DNA from: Dimargaris cristalligena
Lineage: Eukaryota > Kickxellomycota > Dimargaritomycetes > Dimargaritales > Dimargaritaceae
Length of the DNA: 35,561 bases
Assembly (NCBI GenBank): GCA_027576995.1
Contig: JANBQC010000275.1
Coordinates: 1 to 35,561, forward strand
Reading direction: 5' to 3'
Notes under the pieces: generated by a model
Told to the model about the DNA's origin: nothing
The model's input: only the letters and a program-made list of their open reading frames with translations
Database searches by the model: none
Program-made: the position numbers and the translations under genes
Part shown: piece after piece, positions 13,124 to 23,005 of the stretch
Numbering within the stretch: position 1 is the stretch's first letter
Layout: every line of letters begins with the position of its first letter

Positions 13124-14332
13124 ATCCATATTTGGGCCAATGGACCCTGGGAGCCATGTCGTGGATTCACATTTTCTGTACTCGGAAGGTCGTTAATACT
13201 GACGATGTAAATACGCTCGGTTTTTTATTGCCAGTTCGCCAATGTGGATTAGTCCTTTTACTCTCCCGCACTTTCGCCCCCCCTCCTATGATTAATTTTA
13301 AAAAATGTCTTGATCAACTACTCCGTCAGCCTTTCTGGGCCCACCATTTAATTATGGTGGTCATTTGTTTTTTCTGGACAATGCCAAAAAATAAGTGTAT
13401 AGCCTGGTAAATTACCTGGTAAAATAAACCAGACTGGTTGTCCATACCAACAAGTACCACAGGCTGAAGTGACTGACTAGCCGACTATGTTATCGGGCTA
13501 ATGAGACCTCTTACTGAAATAATTTGACCGGAAGGGAACTGAAATCGCCCGTCTATCGTCGAATGTGGTTAAAAATCATTTATTGTTACTTTAGAAATAA
13601 TTTACATGACTGTCCCCCCGTATACCTCCCCTTCGCTAGAAGGGCGGTCGCATGATGGAAATCGACCCGATGCTACACAACGGGTGCGGGATTAGAGCAA
13701 GTCAATAGTGAATAAATAGGCTGGTAAATGTCGGGTAAGAAATTGAAAAAAAAAAAACATTTGAGATAAATAACCAAACGAATAATGAAATACTATATAT
13801 ATAGTCGCATCGGTAAAAAATTGGTAATAAGCTGTTCGACATCGATATGCCATGGCTCTGTAGCTGCTGCTACATATGATTTCACCGAGGGATGTTTTTT
13901 TAAATGGCGACAAGATCACTTGGAACCGCCGACGCGTATACTTGATTCCACGGACCACCGGAAAATTAATGGATGACGAAACCAACCCCAAGGAAAAAAA
14001 GAAGAGGAAAATACGAAAAGCGATACAACGAAGGCAAAGTAAAAAAAACTATATGAAAGGCATTAACAAAGTTGGTCTATGGCGAAGGATGGCAAGTGGT
14101 GGTGGTAGTGGATAATTGATCATAAAATAGCATGGTTAAACGCAAACGGGTGAATGGATATGAGGGGTAAAAAGAAAGCGCAAACAAAAAGAAGTGACCA
14201 AGGATGAGAAGAGAAGGACACGGGTTGGGCCTTAGGAATGCTCGCTAGTCTGCGTGTAATGGTTGGGCATGTATGCTTCCGTCTTCCCTCGAATCCCTGA
14301 AGGGACGGGTGGTGGTGGGGATATCTCCCCCA
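13124..14332. other. Convergent intergenic region, CTU2 / GPI18
   Basis: About 1.2 kb of mostly AT-rich sequence between two convergent genes. Open frames on both strands are under 100 codons and show no known motif. An AATAAA at 13423-13428 could end the CTU2 transcript, though it is 300 bases past the stop. There is an A-run at about 13746-13757. Confidence 0.5.
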
Positions 14333-16281
14333 TTAAGCAGGAGGAAAGAAATTGCTAAATAGTACGACGCCGATGAAGCCGTAAAGGGAATAGTAATACA
14401 GTAGACAGGTGGCGGAACCGGTCAGACGCTGACCCTTCCGGCTCGACGCGGCTGTCTGATCGGACTGGAGGAACAAGTGGGCGGAGTACCAATAGACCAA
14501 GGGCTGGGAAGAGAAAAACCGGGTAATGATTTGGACGTGCATGTTCAATAGGGTATAGAGCAACATGACAAGCCATAGATAAACATGGGGTAATAAAGAT
14601 TCGCGGAAATAAGGGGACACTTCCGTCTTACGGGTGGCCGGAGAAGGAGGAGGTGTGGTGGTGGTGGTTCCGGAAGATCGTTGGATTAGGTCGCTGGGTG
14701 CACCCTGCCACAACCCGACGGTAAGAAATCGGAGCCAATCGTACCGGGCGTAACTGATAATCCCGGCGAAGGACAGAATCACCATGGGACTGGCGAAAAG
14801 GAAATTGGGGATCTGCTTGAGCTCGTAGTATTTAAGGAATCCGTTGTTCCAGTAGTGGCTCTGCACAAAATTATACATGAGTGGTATCCGGTGGTGGCAC
14901 CAAGGCCGATCTACTAGGGGGGAGGTGCAGTAGAGTTGGTACCCGTAAACCTGGAACAGGGCTAGACCGGACAGGGCCACCAGGCAGTAGAAGACGGCCC
15001 GGAAGGAACCCCAGAGATACCCGACTAGCCAGCTAAGCTGGGGTCGGACCCGCCGTAATGGACGAACCAGGAAGTCGTATAGAAAAAACCCACAATAGGT
15101 GATGGCATTGGACCGGGTTAGGGAGCTGAGGAATACGAAGTAGGCTGCAGTTAGGTACCGGCGCCGGGCTACTAGGCGTAGACAGACGAAACTAAACAGT
15201 GCGAACAAACTTTCAGTGTAGATGGCCGACATGAATACGTTGGAAGGGGTGAAGCAGTAGCAGAGGGCGGCCAGGTAGGCTAAACTGGTGTTCCCCACTA
15301 CCTCGCATCCCAGTTGGTAGAGGGCCACGGCCGATCCCACGAAGGCGGCATTCGACACCAGGATGCCGGCTAAAATAATGGTGATGCGGTACCCTAGGGC
15401 GGGTATTAACGGGAACAAGACGTAGGTGGCAAAAAAGCGCATCAGCATGGGTAACATGGGGAAAAAGGCGTGTTCCTGTTCGTAAATGTAGTGGCCCTCC
15501 TCGGCCAGGTGGACAAAGTAAATGGCATCCCAGCGTACGAAAACCCGGAGCCAGGGCTTAAGCCAGTAGCGGAGTGGTGCGGGGTCATGGTTAAAGTGAT
15601 CATCGGTCGCTGAGATCGTACCCGTGGACTGACGCAAGTGCGAAGCCATGGTATCGGGCGGCTAGGGCATGGAATGGTATGGGTTGGGGTAGTAGCGTAA
15701 TGAGCCAAATTGAATAGTGTGAGTACAGTGGGACCAGGTACCAAAGGTATGTTACACAAGGGTGTAATAGACATCCAGTACCCAATATCCGGGCCAGCCA
15801 GAGGCGTGGGCGGGTATTGATCAGATATGGACGAGTAAGTAATGGCCAGGGGTGGAGGGGGGCATACCTCAGGGAGCCGCGGGTCCGAATGCGAATTTCC
15901 GTCGGGGGATGTGCTTACTGGATTCAATGGCGTCAACCGCACTAGATTAGCCGAGGGCCCGTCGGTAAGGGGCATTTTGGACCAGTTGGGGGAGTAGGTC
16001 CGGGTATGGGATGTATCATATACCAAATCGAAGGAGGAGTCATAATCATCCACAAAGAGGTTGGAGAGGACGGCCAAGACAATCACAATGACCCGGGAGA
16101 GCAGAGCGATTCGGGCCACTTTGAAGGCCCGACCGGTAGGGGAGGAGGGCCGTGGGCATAGAGCAGCGGTAGGCATCGGGCGGGATGGGAAAGGCGGAGC
16201 AGTGGACGTGAGAGTGTGAATTAGACGATTAAGTACGGCGATGCATGCGCGCTGGGTAAGGAGTTGGGGGCCAATGGGCAT
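14333..16281 (-). CDS. GPI18: GPI mannosyltransferase 2 (PIG-V/GPI18)
   Basis: An ER membrane enzyme that adds the second mannose to the GPI anchor precursor, using dolichol-phosphate-mannose. Two exons: 16281-15868 and 15661-14333, joined in phase 0 (GAG/GTATGC donor, CCCTAG acceptor), giving 580 residues. Exon 1 carries the first membrane helix (VARIALLSRVIVIVLAVLSN). Exon 2 begins PPDTMASH and contains the family signature FVRWDAIYF...EEGHYIYEQEHAFFP, in which the Trp-Asp pair is the proposed active-site region. It also has FLKYYELKQIPNF, HVQIITRFFSS and many hydrophobic segments. A second in-frame ATG at 16176 (MPTAALC) would give 545 residues, nearer to human PIG-V (493), and is a plausible real start. 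The Ser/Pro/Asp-rich loop between helix 1 and the RWD motif is about 110 residues, longer than in human. The gene is divergent from phosphomannose isomerase. Confidence 0.95.
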
Positions 16282-16936
16282 TAGCAGTGGGCGCTGGGCC
16301 GATTCCAGCGAGATGGGACGCGGCTGTGGACGGGTTCTCTCACCTGGAGGGGATAATAATAATAACAGTAAAACAAGGAGTATGTGTTTGTGGAGATATT
16401 GCCGTAGGGCTATGCAAGTGCGAAATGGGAGGCTAGAGGGGGTTTAGTAGGGGAGAGAAGGGCATATATAAATAAAATAGAATAAAATAAAATGAAATAG
16501 AAGTAAAGAGGCTCATCTATCCAAGCGGAGAATGAAACCCAAAAAAGTGCACGAGCCGAACGATACCCAGTCAGCTGAGTAGAGCAGAGCAAGGTCGTCG
16601 ACCAGTCTCCTGCTCGTCAAGAGGAAACCAAACAAAGACTGCGACCGGCGCTAACGACGGCCCAAAAAGGCATATTACTTAATGATTGCCGCTCGCTCTC
16701 ATTGACCTCACTACTAAATGCGCATTCACTCCTTGTCCTGTCCTTACTACGTGAGACTGTCTTTCCTGCCCCGCCCTACTGAAACACCAGCGTGGTTTAG
16801 GACCGTTCCCACCTATTTCCTTCTTCCTTCCTGAACCTTCCGCTGGTCCACGACTCTTTTCTCTTATTCTTTAGCTATAACCTCACCCCCCATTGTCTCT
16901 CCATTCCCCTTTTCTATTTCCCGCGTCGACTCAACC
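16282..16936. promoter_or_regulatory. Shared divergent upstream region, GPI18 / PMI40
   Basis: 655 bases lie between the two start codons. The right part (about 16730-16936) is strongly C/T-rich toward phosphomannose isomerase. The left part holds an A-rich stretch (about 16465-16510) and, on the minus strand, a CCTCCAG/GTGAGA donor-like word near 16350. That word could belong to a GPI18 leader intron. No open frame of interest was seen. Confidence 0.5.
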
Positions 16937-18310
16937 ATGTTCGCCGAACCCCAACGCCTCTTCCGGCTCGACTGCCAGGCCCAGAACTACGCCTGGGGAA
17001 AAGTCGGTTCCGCCAGTCTAGTCGCCCAGTACGTCGAAAACAATGGCGTGGCCATTGACCCCTCCCAACCCTACGCCGAGCTCTGGATGGGCACCCATCC
17101 CAACGCCCCCTCCCGGCTGCGGGAGACCACCACCAACAACTCTACCAGTGCCAGTGCCCCCACCCTGGCCTCCTATTTGGCCCTGAACAGCAACGCCCGG
17201 GTGCTCCTCGGCTCTCCCATTTACGAAAAGTTCGGCGGCGAACTCCCCTTTCTCTTCAAGGTCCTTTCCGTCGCCCAGGCCCTTTCGATCCAGGCCCACC
17301 CGGACAAACAGCTAGCCGAACAGCTCCACCGCCAATTCCCGCAGCACTACAAGGACGCCAACCATAAGCCCGAAATGGCCATCGGTTTAACCCCCTTTGA
17401 GATGCTCTGCGGTTTCCGGAACCTCCCCGTGATTGTGCGGTTCCTCCGGGACTACCCGCCCCTGGCCGAACTGCTCGGCGAAACCATCGTTCAGGACCTC
17501 CAAGATGCCGCGGCGACTGAAGTCGAAGGGGTCACTCCATTGCATCTCCAAGCGGACCAGCATCGCCAGCGCGGTCGGGAGGCCCTACAGGCCCTCTTCC
17601 ACGGCCTCATGACCCAGGAACCCGAACCCGTACGCCAGTGTATCGACGCCCTCTTGGCCATCAAACAACCCGCCGACCACCCCGTCGATATCCTGGAGCT
17701 GCTCCGCCGGCTCAACCACCAGTACCCCGGTGACGTGGGTTGTCTGTGCATCTTCGTGCTCAACTACTTCTGCCTCCGCCGCGGTGAAGCCATCTTCCTG
17801 GGCGCCAACGAGCCCCACGCCTACCTGTTCGGAGACTGCATTGAATGCATGGCCACCAGCGATAATGTGGTCCGCGCTGGGCTTACCCCGAAATTCCGCG
17901 ACGTCAATACCCTGGTCAATATGCTAACCTACACGTACGGTGAGGCCCAGGATCATATCATGGAGGGTACTCCGGCCCCCGCCGGCAGTGATCCCCAGGT
18001 CCACGTCACCGTCTACGACCCACCCATCCCCGAATTTACTGTGGCTAGAGTCAATGTGGCCTCCGGTGGTTCCGCAATTAGCCATGAGCTAGACCCCATT
18101 CCCGGTCCCTCGATTATTCTAGTGACGGAAGGCCAGGGACAGATCGCAATGGGAGGCGGGGTACTCGGTGAACACACCACTACCCCCCATCTTCTGCAGC
18201 CCGGCCTTGTCTACTTTGTGGGTGCCGATACCCCTATATCCATCACCAATCTCGCCGCGGACAACACCGATCTGGTTTTCTACCGCGCTTTCTGTACCGT
18301 GGAGCATTGA
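16937..18310 (+). CDS. PMI40: Mannose-6-phosphate isomerase, type I (PMI40/ManA)
   Basis: A zinc enzyme that interconverts fructose-6-phosphate and mannose-6-phosphate. It is the entry to GDP-mannose for the cell wall, N- and O-glycans and GPI anchors. It is a single exon of 457 residues, a little longer than yeast PMI40 (429). The N-terminus LDCQAQNYAWGKVGSAS and PYAELWMGTHPNAPS are typical. Zinc ligands can be placed at Gln119 and His121 (SIQAHPDKQLAEQLH), Glu146 (NHKPEMAIGLTPFEMLCGFR) and His294 (GANEPHAYLFGDCIECMATSDN). The catalytic arginine region is RAGLTPKFRDV (313-323). The C-terminal cupin-like half ends in FYRAFCTVE. The start is the first ATG, in a TCAACC context. Codons favour C or G at the third position, as in the CYC8-like gene. 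The absence of introns contrasts with CTU2 and TEAD. Confidence 0.97.
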   Translation: MFAEPQRLFRLDCQAQNYAWGKVGSASLVAQYVENNGVAIDPSQPYAELWMGTHPNAPSRLRETTTNNSTSASAPTLASYLALNSNARVLLGSPIYEKFGGELPFLFKVLSVAQALSIQAHPDKQLAEQLHRQFPQHYKDANHKPEMAIGLTPFEMLCGFRNLPVIVRFLRDYPPLAELLGETIVQDLQDAAATEVEGVTPLHLQADQHRQRGREALQALFHGLMTQEPEPVRQCIDALLAIKQPADHPVDILELLRRLNHQYPGDVGCLCIFVLNYFCLRRGEAIFLGANEPHAYLFGDCIECMATSDNVVRAGLTPKFRDVNTLVNMLTYTYGEAQDHIMEGTPAPAGSDPQVHVTVYDPPIPEFTVARVNVASGGSAISHELDPIPGPSIILVTEGQGQIAMGGGVLGEHTTTPHLLQPGLVYFVGADTPISITNLAADNTDLVFYRAFCTVEH

Positions 18311-18996
18311 TTTTGGCTATTTCGGAACTTGTTACTCACCTCCCCCCTTATTTACCCACTGATTAGATTTTATGAGTGTCAAGCTCACTGGATTCTTGTT
18401 TATTTTCTTATTTTTACCTTAGCAGCTGTTCATAATAGCATACATACATACTTCCTCATTTGGTACGCTACACTGCTTACTTATACTTTGCGGCCCTTAG
18501 TCCAAAACCAAGGGATTCCTGATTTTGTCCAAGAAGGGCCCTGTTCAATACCATCCTAAATGAACCACCAACCCACAGTTAGTTACTCAGTGTCCTCAAT
18601 CGTTTGCGAAATTTAATATAAATTAATGATCAATGAAACTAAAGAGTCGTTAAAGCAGAGTGCTAGAGAGTGCAAATAATAATAATAATAATAATAATAA
18701 TAGTAGTATATTTGCCCTGACAGATCCTTATAATACAGTCTAATAGAAACAAATTAAAAGACCGAATAATTCTAAAATCTCTGGAGCGGTGCCAATATTA
18801 AATATAAAAAAAAGCTAATGATAGTCGGACAAATTCATAATAAACCATTTACTGCACAGAAACTAGAGGTATGAGGACAAAAACAATAGGTGTAGTGGTA
18901 GTAGTAGTGATGGAAGGTGGTTTAAAAAATCCACCAAGGGGGGCGTATAAAAAACAGGATGCCATTTCCGAAGGAAAATCCACCACCCGGGAAAAT
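18311..18996. other. Convergent intergenic region, PMI40 / KDM3-like
   Basis: AT-rich 3' region shared by two convergent genes. It contains the AAT repeat listed separately. No gene was seen. Confidence 0.6.
18675..18701 (+). repeat. (AAT)9 microsatellite
   Basis: Nine perfect AAT units followed by TAG-TAG-TA, in the 3' intergenic region downstream of phosphomannose isomerase. Confidence 0.95.
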
Positions 18997-21975
18997 TTAT
19001 GACACATCGGGAGGCGACGACGACGTACTAAAGGAGCCATCCGAGTCGATGCTTAGAGCCGAGCGTTTCCGTCGCCTAGTGGGATTGCCCCTACCATTAG
19101 TCGGAGGGGTACTGACGGCAGGGGTCGATGTGGGAGTGGAAGTGGAAGAGAGGGTGGACTTAGGTTGACGACCTCGTTTCCGGGGTGTTTTGGCCGGAGG
19201 TGGGCTACCCCTTTCGCTGTTGTTTTCACCCACCACCTGCGAATCATTAGTATCCTCCTCGTGGTCACCCGTAGTTGAACTGCTCCTGGTTTTGCGTTTG
19301 GCATTTTTATGGGCCGTTACGGATGACGGGGGTAGGGGCGCGGGTGGGGCTTGCGTAGCCCGTTGCCAATCCTCCAACTGTTCGCTCATGACCACTTCAG
19401 AGTCCAGCCAAGCGTGGTACAGGATACTCTGCAATTGCAGTAAATCGGGTTTGCGAAGGTGACGGTGTTTGAGGAGTCGGAATTCGGTGGTGAGCTGGTA
19501 GCACCGGCTGATGTTCTCGGGGCTGACGAAGTCCATGGCCACTTTGATGCAGTTGGCGTAGTTACATACTTGGTGGGCACAGCCCGCGGGCACAAACACG
19601 GCGTCCCCGGGGTTTTGCAGGACGCGCCAGGGTCGGACCCCCTCCTCTTCGAACAGCTGGGCCAGCAGCCCCGTGTGAAGGTAGATGGACTGGTCGTGGA
19701 TAGGATCGTCAAAGCTTATGTTCAGCCTTTGCGCCCGGTTACGGAGGAAATTGCGGATCTTGGGCAAATCCTCGAACGGGAAGATATCCCAGACCGCCGC
19801 GGCGGGTGGTGCATCAGGGCCGGTGGGATCGTCAACCGGTGGACTATATACCATCAGATTAATGGCATCGGCCATATCCAGATGGAGATTGGTGGTTCCT
19901 TTACTCCCAGGTTGATCGCTGGAGGCGTACGCGATATACATTTTGGGCCCAAGTTCGGGGGGAATAAAGCAGCCCGGAAGTCGACTGACCAGGTTTAGCT
20001 GACCATCGCGGAGAGTATATTCGGGAAAGGGAAGGGCCTGCATGAAATCGGCGAAATGGTCCGGGAAAACGTCTTTAAAATCGGCGTTGGGGGGCCAGTC
20101 TTTGATTTTAGGGATCACCTGATGTGTTTGTCGTAACATCTTGGCAAACGGGGTCATTTGCGGAAGAGGAGGGGGTTGCTGGTCTTGCCCCAGGTCGGTA
20201 CCGGTGGTATCTGGCTTATCAGTGGCAGGATCCATTGCGGACTCGTTTTCGTCAGTGGCTTCCTGGGGGGGCGGGGTGGGGGCCCTTGTAGACCAAATCG
20301 AATCATCTAGTTTATCGAATTCGCGGAAAAAATCGGCCAAGGATTGATGCTGCTGTACGATCAAACCGGTGCAGCAATCAATAATCTGGATATCGTCCTG
20401 AATCGGCTGGTTTTGCCAATGGGCAGGATCCCAGGGAAGGTTCAGCCGGCCCAGGAGATTCTCGACGGCCACCGGACGGCCTTCCCGCCAGATGGCCTGG
20501 AATAGTTCACGGGAGAAGACATTGTAGTCGCCTCGGATGTACGATATGGAAGTCTCGCTTTCGGGCACCCGGTAGATGCCCTCGGGAAGTGAATCGGGTA
20601 CCGATATCAGCGGAGGTAAAGTGGAATACTGATTCATTCGACTTTCAATGGCCGTCTGGGTCTGGCGAAGGTCGTCTAAGTCCAGGCGACGCACTCGGAC
20701 CATTTGTTCGGGAATATGCGAATACCGAACCTTGCCGACGACTTTCTTGCAATTTACCAGAAGATCCATTGCCGATTCTCTTTTGCTATCAGACTCGGGG
20801 GTGCTATGGGTGGCAGTCGACTTGGACTGGATTTGCGGGCTTTTGGTGAGGTCCTGATAGCAATTTTCACAGTATTCGCAACCGGCCGCGGAACATAGCC
20901 AGAAGCCGTTAAAGATTGATGTGAGACACTGATCGCACGATTGACGCGATCCAGCCATAACCCTCAAGTAACTAGGGGATGTGGGATCGTCGCAAAATGC
21001 TAGTTGGTGGGTGACTAATTGGTGCATAGCCGCATTGGTAAGGCGCTGGAGATAAACTTCGTTGGGGTGGTCAGTCTGAGAGGAGGGATCTCGCCGGACC
21101 GGGCACCAGGCCTGGTATGGTTGCATGGATAACTTTGGCTGGGATTGAAAGTAGGGGCCGAATTCAAGGCCCTGGTCCGAATCACGGAATACACGGATTC
21201 CTTGAAAACGGCAAACATCGCCTTTCCGGTTGGTACATGTGCGGCACTGCGGGAATAAGTGGATTTTAGACGCTAGGCATGACCCACTTTGAACGACAGT
21301 CGAAAAATCAAACTTGTCCATATGTATGGGTATTGGGGTATGGGGCGTATACACTTCGAATACCGACTGACTTCTGGAATGGCAAGGTAGTTTTATATGG
21401 GCAATACTACGCATGTACTCGTGCCATTTTGCGGCATTTTCCCGTTGGGCGGTTTGGAGATCGACAGTTGGCAGCTTGGACCATATGAGTTCCATGGGCT
21501 TGGGGGGTACCCTAATAGGCCGTGGGGTAGCCGACGATTTATCGCAGGCCATGGCAGCCGAGTCCGGATTCTCAGGTGATATATCGCCGGCCGCCGATGC
21601 CGCCACCGTTTCCTCCGACTCAGCCGAGTTCTTTCGCGCGAGAACCCTACTAGACTGACGGGGGGTGGCTGTAGATCTTCCGCGGCCCCTCCCACGACCT
21701 CGGGAGCCGCGGGTCTTCCGAGGAGTTGCTACTTCTTCGGAGGTGGGATTCAACCACTGAGCTTCGGCATAATTCACCTCCTTATGGGCACGGCGGGGAC
21801 GGCCACTGGGGGAGAATACTTGGTGGGAAGTAACGGGGGTGGTGACGAGCGGACGCTGAACCCCTTCGACCAACTGTTGGACAAACTTATTGGCTTGGGG
21901 GTCCAGGTTAAGAACACCGGTGTCCCTGGAGGCCTCGAGGATGGTGTCGGTCAGGTCTATCACGGATTCGGGCAT
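18997..21975 (-). CDS. JmjC-domain protein, KDM3/JMJD1-type histone H3K9 demethylase
   Basis: A likely nuclear Fe(II)/2-oxoglutarate dioxygenase that removes methyl groups from histone H3 lysine 9. It is a single exon of 992 residues. The N-terminus holds a basic Arg/Gly run (RGRGRGRGR, about residue 93) like an AT-hook or RG motif. A first Cys cluster is near 244-255 (CRTCTNRKGDVC). A KDM3-type zinc finger begins at Cys347 (CDQC...IFNGFWLC...CEYCENCY). The JmjC domain lies at about 640-840: GTTNLHLDMADAINLMVY gives iron ligands His698 and Asp700, and GDAVFVPAGCAHQVCNY gives the third ligand His801. This is followed by the family tail IKVAMDFVSPENISRCYQLTTEFR. The C-terminus is Ser/Pro/Lys-rich with an AT-hook-like RKRGRQPK. 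The HxD...H triad is complete, so activity is expected. The substrate is inferred from family likeness. The start is the first ATG of the frame. Confidence 0.92.
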   Translation of the reverse strand: MPESVIDLTDTILEASRDTGVLNLDPQANKFVQQLVEGVQRPLVTTPVTSHQVFSPSGRPRRAHKEVNYAEAQWLNPTSEEVATPRKTRGSRGRGRGRGRSTATPRQSSRVLARKNSAESEETVAASAAGDISPENPDSAAMACDKSSATPRPIRVPPKPMELIWSKLPTVDLQTAQRENAAKWHEYMRSIAHIKLPCHSRSQSVFEVYTPHTPIPIHMDKFDFSTVVQSGSCLASKIHLFPQCRTCTNRKGDVCRFQGIRVFRDSDQGLEFGPYFQSQPKLSMQPYQAWCPVRRDPSSQTDHPNEVYLQRLTNAAMHQLVTHQLAFCDDPTSPSYLRVMAGSRQSCDQCLTSIFNGFWLCSAAGCEYCENCYQDLTKSPQIQSKSTATHSTPESDSKRESAMDLLVNCKKVVGKVRYSHIPEQMVRVRRLDLDDLRQTQTAIESRMNQYSTLPPLISVPDSLPEGIYRVPESETSISYIRGDYNVFSRELFQAIWREGRPVAVENLLGRLNLPWDPAHWQNQPIQDDIQIIDCCTGLIVQQHQSLADFFREFDKLDDSIWSTRAPTPPPQEATDENESAMDPATDKPDTTGTDLGQDQQPPPLPQMTPFAKMLRQTHQVIPKIKDWPPNADFKDVFPDHFADFMQALPFPEYTLRDGQLNLVSRLPGCFIPPELGPKMYIAYASSDQPGSKGTTNLHLDMADAINLMVYSPPVDDPTGPDAPPAAAVWDIFPFEDLPKIRNFLRNRAQRLNISFDDPIHDQSIYLHTGLLAQLFEEEGVRPWRVLQNPGDAVFVPAGCAHQVCNYANCIKVAMDFVSPENISRCYQLTTEFRLLKHRHLRKPDLLQLQSILYHAWLDSEVVMSEQLEDWQRATQAPPAPLPPSSVTAHKNAKRKTRSSSTTGDHEEDTNDSQVVGENNSERGSPPPAKTPRKRGRQPKSTLSSTSTPTSTPAVSTPPTNGRGNPTRRRKRSALSIDSDGSFSTSSSPPDVS

Positions 21976-22249
21976 CGGGGCGGTTGCTTCAATCCAAAGC
22001 GTGGAAAGGGACGTGCGGCTTGTGTGACTGGGAGGGGGTTAATGGGGAGGGGGGTATGGAGTAACGGCAATTACAGAGAAAGCGTAGAACTCAAGTTGAG
22101 GAAATGAATTGAAGAAGCCGCAAATAAAATAGAATAAAATAATATAGACTAATATAGGAAGCAAGATGTAAGAATCTTTTATAGTGGTCTTCTATTGGTA
22201 ATGTAGGGGGGAGTGGTGGTGACCACCAAGTGGAAAATGGAAATGCGCC
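21976..22249. promoter_or_regulatory. Upstream region of the KDM3-like gene
   Basis: A short spacer ahead of the minus-strand JmjC gene, containing AATAAAATAGAATAAAATAAT-like A/T runs. No gene was seen. Confidence 0.4.
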
Positions 22250-22489
22250 TTAACAAAGCAAATAGAAAAGGAAGGCTTTGGAAGCGACTTGGATTGTCAA
22301 CCAATGTCGTCTAATCTGGGCCACGCGCTCCTCATCCTCTGCTCTGTACTGCATATACCCTCTATCCACCCACCCGAAAACCCCACCAAATAGCAGATAG
22401 ACGACTGCGGCCGATTTGACGAAAATCGGAGCAAACCGCCGACAAGCCAGCCACTCCAACAGTGCCTGAAAGATGGCCCGCCAAATCAA
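22250..22489 (-). CDS. Small membrane protein resembling ATP synthase subunit e (uncertain, 5' end undefined)
   Basis: A short open stretch encoding a hydrophobic helix followed by a charged segment: RFAPIFVKSAAVVYLLFGGVFG, then a short link, then YRAEDEERVAQIRR. Order and spacing recall mitochondrial F-type ATP synthase subunit e. In that protein an SPLIKxxRYSALxLGVxYG helix with a GxxxG dimer motif (here GGVFG) is followed by a PRAEEERRI-like charged stretch. The frame has no ATG: it opens at a TTG (22489) three codons after a stop, so a 5' exon is required or the gene is broken. One in-phase choice is a 12-codon exon at 22544-22509 joined to 22465, but the 43-nt intron would be far shorter than the others here. 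The C-terminus (ASKAFLFYLLC) is unlike subunit e. It may be a pseudogene or chance. Confidence 0.28.
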   Translation of the reverse strand: MIWRAIFQALLEWLACRRFAPIFVKSAAVVYLLFGGVFGWVDRGYMQYRAEDEERVAQIRRHWLTIQVASKAFLFYLLC

Positions 22490-23005
22490 TTGATGTACAA
22501 CACCTCACGCACTTTGTGGCACCAGATTGCCCATAACTAATCATCGGGATGCATAACTATAAAAACAAGGGTTTTCTTAATGTGCTGGTATTTCTTTCAT
22601 CGTTCCCTAAACTCAGACCACATATCCTATTAACACCACCAGTGGTCGGCATGCCAAAGGGGGGCCACAACTAAGGCTAAATAATAATATTATATACTCT
22701 ATTACTCACTCAACATGACTGAATATCGCCATGTCTTTATTTTCGAATAGACCGGGGGAGGCGGATGCTAATGGCAGTGGTTATATAGAACCCCCCCAGT
22801 TAATACGGATTATATAAAATACTCGTCCAATACCAAATAGAATGAAGTAAATGTTATTTTGCAGATGGGCGATGATCCGGAAATAAAAGAAAAAAAGTCG
22901 AACGCAGGAGGGGTGTTTTATAGAACCGGTCGTTGGAATCTCTACACCGTCGCATGTCATGCCGATAATACACGCACGGTATTAAATAGACCATTCGAAG
23001 GGCGG
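22490..23005. other. Spacer between EBP2 and the subunit e-like ORF
   Basis: AT-rich 3' region of EBP2 (minus strand). Apart from the possible 5' exon noted for the neighbouring small ORF, nothing was recognised. Confidence 0.4.
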
